Part shown: piece after piece, positions 42,882 through 45,207 of the stretch
Numbering within the stretch: the first letter of the stretch is position 1
How the letters are laid out: every line of letters starts with the position of its first letter
DNA from: an uncultured Acetobacteraceae bacterium
GTDB lineage: Bacteria; Pseudomonadota; Alphaproteobacteria; Acetobacterales; Acetobacteraceae
DNA length: 45,207 nucleotides
NCBI GenBank assembly: GCA_903877125.1
Contig: CAIRCM010000171.1
Location: forward strand, 1-45,207
Direction of reading: 5' to 3'
Made by a program: the position numbers and the translations under genes
The notes under the pieces: generated by a model
What the model saw: only the letters and a program-made list of their open reading frames with translations
Databases searched by the model: none
What the model was told of the DNA's origin: nothing

Positions 42882-42914
42882 GGGATCGATAAGCCCGATT
42901 CCCCGGAGGATACG

Positions 42915-43727
42915 ATGAAGCTCTGGTACCAAAGCATGTCCCGCCAGACCGAGTGGGGCGGCTACCCCGCCGTACTGCGCTCCATTCTCGACAAGGTGAA
43001 GGACGAGGGCACCGAAATCCACGCCCACGGCATTACCAAGGTTGGCGGCACCGGGGACCAGTTCCGCTATCTCGAATACCTCGAAACCGGCGAAGTGCTG
43101 GAAAACGTCCATAAGGCCACGCGGGAGGGCTACGACGCCTTCCTGATCGGCAACATCGCCGACCCCGGCCTGCGCGAAGCACGGGAAATCACCAACATCC
43201 CGGTCCTCGGCCTCTGCGAGTCCGCGCTGCATATGGCCTGCATGATGGGGGCCAATTTCTCCCTCGTCACCATCAACGAAAAATTCACCCCGCGCATCGT
43301 CGAAAACGTCCACCGCTACGGACTGCGCGATCGCTTCGCCGCGGTGAACCGCATGAAAATCGAACGCCTGACCGACCTCGGCGCCGCCTTCGAACCCGGC
43401 GAGGCACAGGATCGCGTCGTCGCCCAGTTCAACGAAGCCGCCAAAAAGAACACCGACGCGGGGGCCGAGGTCGTCATCGCCGCCGGTGGCGTGGTGATGG
43501 CCCTGCTCGCGGCGGCCGAGATCTACGAAACCACCGACGGCGTGCCCATCCTGAACGGCATCACCAACCTCGTGAAACTGGGGGAGGCCGCGGTGAAAAT
43601 GAACCGAATCATGGGCGGCCGCTTCACCTCCAAAAAATGCGTCTACGCCCCGCCGCCATCCGACCAGATCGCGCAGTTCCGCAAATACTACGGTGCCGAC
43701 ATCTACCCGACCGTCAAGGAAACCTGA
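42915..43727 (+). CDS. Asp/Glu/hydantoin racemase family protein
   Basis: 270 residues: MKLWYQSMSRQTEWGGYPAV, FLIGNIADPGLREAREITN, IPVLGLCESALHMACMMGAN, FSLVTINEKFTPRIVENVHRYG, and a C-terminal ILNGITNLVKLGEAAVKMNR. The first catalytic cysteine is Cys101. The second (usual GCxG motif) is replaced by AAGGVVMALL without cysteine, which argues against a two-base racemase and for a decarboxylase- or isomerase-like member of the superfamily (arylmalonate decarboxylase also has a single cysteine). It overlaps the next gene by one base (TGATG). Confidence 0.82.
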   Translation: MKLWYQSMSRQTEWGGYPAVLRSILDKVKDEGTEIHAHGITKVGGTGDQFRYLEYLETGEVLENVHKATREGYDAFLIGNIADPGLREAREITNIPVLGLCESALHMACMMGANFSLVTINEKFTPRIVENVHRYGLRDRFAAVNRMKIERLTDLGAAFEPGEAQDRVVAQFNEAAKKNTDAGAEVVIAAGGVVMALLAAAEIYETTDGVPILNGITNLVKLGEAAVKMNRIMGGRFTSKKCVYAPPPSDQIAQFRKYYGADIYPTVKET

Positions 43728-44611
43728 TGCTCACTCTCCGCTCGGCGTTTGCCAACTACCCGCACACCAACGCCCTGAAGGACGGCCGCATCGCCTCGGA
43801 CAAGGTCGCGTTCGACTTCGAGGAGGTCGAGCCGATCACCCGCGCCTTCCGCCGCATGGTCCGCACCGGCGACTTCGACCTGTGCGAGATCGCCGTCACG
43901 ACGCTGGCGCAGGCGCATTTCTACAAAAAGGGCCTTACCGCGCTGCCGATCGTGGTCTTTCGTGGCTTTCACCACCACGCGCTGATGTGCCCGATCGGCT
44001 CGAACCTGCGCGGACCGGAGGACCTGAAGGGCAAACGCATCGGCGTCCGCGCCTTCTCCCAGACCACCGGCGTCTGGCTGCGCGGGATTCTGCTGGACGA
44101 GCACGGCGTCGATCACCGCGACATCGCCTGGGTCACGGCCGAGGACGCACATCTGCTCGAATACCCCGATCCCCCGAACGTGGTCCGCATTCGCCCCGAC
44201 CAGGACCTGCGCGCGATGCTGCTGCACGGCGAAATCGACGCCGGCGTCGCGCTGGTCGGCATCGATGAGACCAAAATCCGCTCGGTATTCCCCGACCCGG
44301 AAGCAGCGGCCGCGGCGTGGTACCGCAAAGCCGGCGCCTACCCGGTGAACCACGTCATCTGCGTGAAGACCGCGCTGCTGGACGCTCATCCCTGGCTGGC
44401 AGCCGAACTGTACCGCCTGTTCGTGGCCGCCAAGGCGGCTGCGACCGAACCAAGCGCCGAGGAACGCTTTCGCCCGCTGATCGGCGGCGACCCGCTGCCC
44501 TACGGGCTGGAGGCCAATCGCGCCGGCATCGAAATCGGCGTTCGTTACGCTGCCGAGCAGGGACTGGTGCCGGAGGCTTATCCGCCGGAAGCGCTGTTCG
44601 CGGCGTTGTAA
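43727..44611 (+). CDS. 4,5-dihydroxyphthalate decarboxylase-like protein (periplasmic-binding fold)
   Basis: 294 residues from ATG 43727, sharing one base with the racemase-like stop. The sequence (MLTLRSAFANYPHTNALKDG, RRMVRTGDFDLCEIAVTTL, LPIVVFRGFHHHALMCPIGS, LKGKRIGVRAFSQTTGVWLR) follows the Pht5-type family, which shares the NMT1/binding-protein fold but has no signal peptide. The AYPVNHVICVKTALLDAHPWL segment is also typical. Members decarboxylate 4,5-dihydroxyphthalate, but many are only similar in fold, so the real substrate is uncertain. The translational coupling suggests both proteins act on the same compound. Confidence 0.8.
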   Translation: MLTLRSAFANYPHTNALKDGRIASDKVAFDFEEVEPITRAFRRMVRTGDFDLCEIAVTTLAQAHFYKKGLTALPIVVFRGFHHHALMCPIGSNLRGPEDLKGKRIGVRAFSQTTGVWLRGILLDEHGVDHRDIAWVTAEDAHLLEYPDPPNVVRIRPDQDLRAMLLHGEIDAGVALVGIDETKIRSVFPDPEAAAAAWYRKAGAYPVNHVICVKTALLDAHPWLAAELYRLFVAAKAAATEPSAEERFRPLIGGDPLPYGLEANRAGIEIGVRYAAEQGLVPEAYPPEALFAAL

Positions 44612-44691
44612 AGGGCGTGAGACGACACTTCATGCATTGCTTCCCGTTGGCCCCGCGCGGAGCTAAGCTCCGGCGATGAAGGCGGGCCTCA

Positions 44692-44904
44692 ATGACCGAC
44701 GCTGAGAGACGATCCATTCTCGATCTGCCGCCCGATATCGACGCCGAAGCTGCCGGCGACGCGGAAGCCGATGCGGAGATCGAAGCCGGGCTGGGCGTTC
44801 CGCATGAACCCGTGCGGGAGTGGTTGCTGCGACTGGGGCAGGCGAGCGGGTTCCGCCACCGGTTGCCTGATTCATCCAGGTCGTCTGGTCGCCGCGTGCG
44901 CTAA
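44692..44904 (+). pseudogene. Antitoxin-like gene with C-terminal frameshift
   Basis: The open frame gives 70 residues starting MTDAERRSILDLPPDIDAEA and containing EADAEIEAGLGVPHEPVREW plus LLRLG, the pattern of antitoxins paired with RelE/ParE toxins (E-D-x-x-AGxxVPHxxVxxWLxxxG). After the GGGG run at 44835-44838 the frame runs into an odd basic tail, but one base earlier the DNA reads AGERVPPPVA and then TGA (44868-44870), the normal kind of ending. A single lost G is therefore likely. The residual protein could still have its fold. Confidence 0.6.
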
Positions 44905-44930
44905 CCGAGACTGTCGAACGCAGTCAGCGC
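44874..44930 (+). pseudogene. RelE/ParE-type toxin N-terminal relic
   Basis: Directly after the antitoxin's likely original stop the DNA reads IQVVWSPRALTETVE, matching the start of RelE/ParE toxins (MxxVVWSPRALxDLE). There is no start codon (TTC in its place) and similarity fades within about 20 residues. It is a truncated remnant. Confidence 0.55.
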
Positions 44931-45007
44931 CGAGATGTGTCAAAATGGCGAGGCCCGTGCCGGCCGCGGCGACCATGTTTCTCGCAGAGCACCCGGAGGC
45001 AGATTAC

Positions 45008-45054
45008 GCCACGGAGGCCGCCGAGGGGGCCAGACGCTCCGCGGTCTCCGTGGC
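45008..45054 (+). repeat. Terminator-like palindrome before the group II intron
   Basis: GCCACGGAGGCCGC (45008-45021) and GCGGTCTCCGTGGC (45041-45054) are inverted copies with one mismatch, with a 19-base loop and followed by TTTATCTT. The CCACGGAG/CTCCGTGG wording recalls dispersed palindromes seen in many bacterial genomes. It could also be a terminator. Confidence 0.55.
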
Positions 45055-45077
45055 TTTATCTTACTCCGCGTGCTCTG

Positions 45078-45207
45078 GTGCGTCCCGAAGGACGCGATCA
45101 CCTCGTGGGTGAAAGTCCCACCCGGGCAATGGTCGGTTGGCCCGGTAGCTGGCAGGCGGTTTAACTGGGTAACTGGTTGGATCGAAGCCCTGCGACAAAC
45201 CTCGCCA
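45078..45207 (+). mobile_element. Group II intron, 5' end (domain I), continues beyond window
   Basis: The element begins with the group II 5' consensus GTGCG at 45078. Next come the hairpin GCGTCC-CGAA-GGACGC, the segment GTGGGTGAAAGTCCCAC (45104-45120), then GGCCCGGTAGCTGGCAGGCG and ATCGAAGCCCTGCGACAAAC, all in the order of domain I of bacterial group II introns. The reverse transcriptase/maturase gene and domains II-VI would lie to the right of the window. The exact 5' boundary is inferred from the consensus. Confidence 0.75.

Noticed and set aside
44771-45112. 113-codon open frame running from the antitoxin to the intron
   Set aside because: It crosses the toxin relic, the palindrome and the intron boundary, with no family features; it is a chance frame.

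Overview
The window reads as chromosomal DNA of a high-GC alphaproteobacterium, most plausibly a member of the Acetobacteraceae/Rhodospirillales. This rests on the base composition, the glpX-recJ pair, a large Hint-domain repeat protein of the type common in that group, and an intergenic palindrome of the MAGLVPAI type that is widespread in Alphaproteobacteria. Genus is not decidable from what can be seen.

Region 1 (1-3496, mostly +): the tail of an SDR-type gene and a strong UUCG terminator, then a tightly coupled four-gene operon (ThDP enzyme, LOG-family protein, CidA/LrgA, CidB/LrgB). Region 2 (3486-10902, all -): a complete five-gene Opp/Dpp-type peptide ABC importer whose genes overlap by 1-4 bases, a two-gene polysaccharide-type ABC exporter, and a small lipoprotein. 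Region 3 (10951-24782): housekeeping and envelope genes, namely a lytic transglycosylase lipoprotein with a SPOR domain, a DUF4424 protein, an inositol monophosphatase family enzyme, elongation factor P, the Hint repeat protein, a beta-hydroxyacid dehydrogenase, an MFS transporter, an 11-repeat TPR protein, glpX and recJ.

Region 4 (24858-31059): tRNA-Glu(TTC), a LysR (BenM/CatM-like) regulator broken by an in-frame amber codon and lacking a normal start codon, and divergently a benzoate-to-muconolactone operon benA-benB-benD-catA-catB-catC. Together these would convert benzoate to its cis-diol, catechol, cis,cis-muconate, muconolactone and 3-oxoadipate enol-lactone. The dioxygenase reductase gene benC and the enol-lactone hydrolase are not present in the window.

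Region 5 (31089-44611): accessory genes. These are a frameshifted unknown, a DDN-like flavin/deazaflavin oxidoreductase, a TauD/TfdA dioxygenase, a catalytically dead caspase-like protein frameshifted from its peptidoglycan-binding domain, a membrane haem-c sensor (DUF3365-HAMP), an exported methyltransferase-like protein, a GMC oxidoreductase with two SnoaL-like proteins, an SDR-amidase-peptide-binding-protein operon, and a racemase-family plus 4,5-dihydroxyphthalate-decarboxylase-like pair. Region 6 (44692-45207): a decayed toxin-antitoxin pair, a terminator-like palindrome and the 5-prime end of a group II intron that runs off the window.

Every broken gene that can be identified with reasonable confidence lies downstream of the tRNA gene, which suggests that the right half is accessory DNA under decay. 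No clearly new multi-gene system is proven here. The best candidates for a second look are the unregulated, reductase-less ben-cat operon, the Hint repeat protein, the pseudo-caspase, the ThDP-LOG-CidAB operon, and the two perfect palindromic operator candidates.
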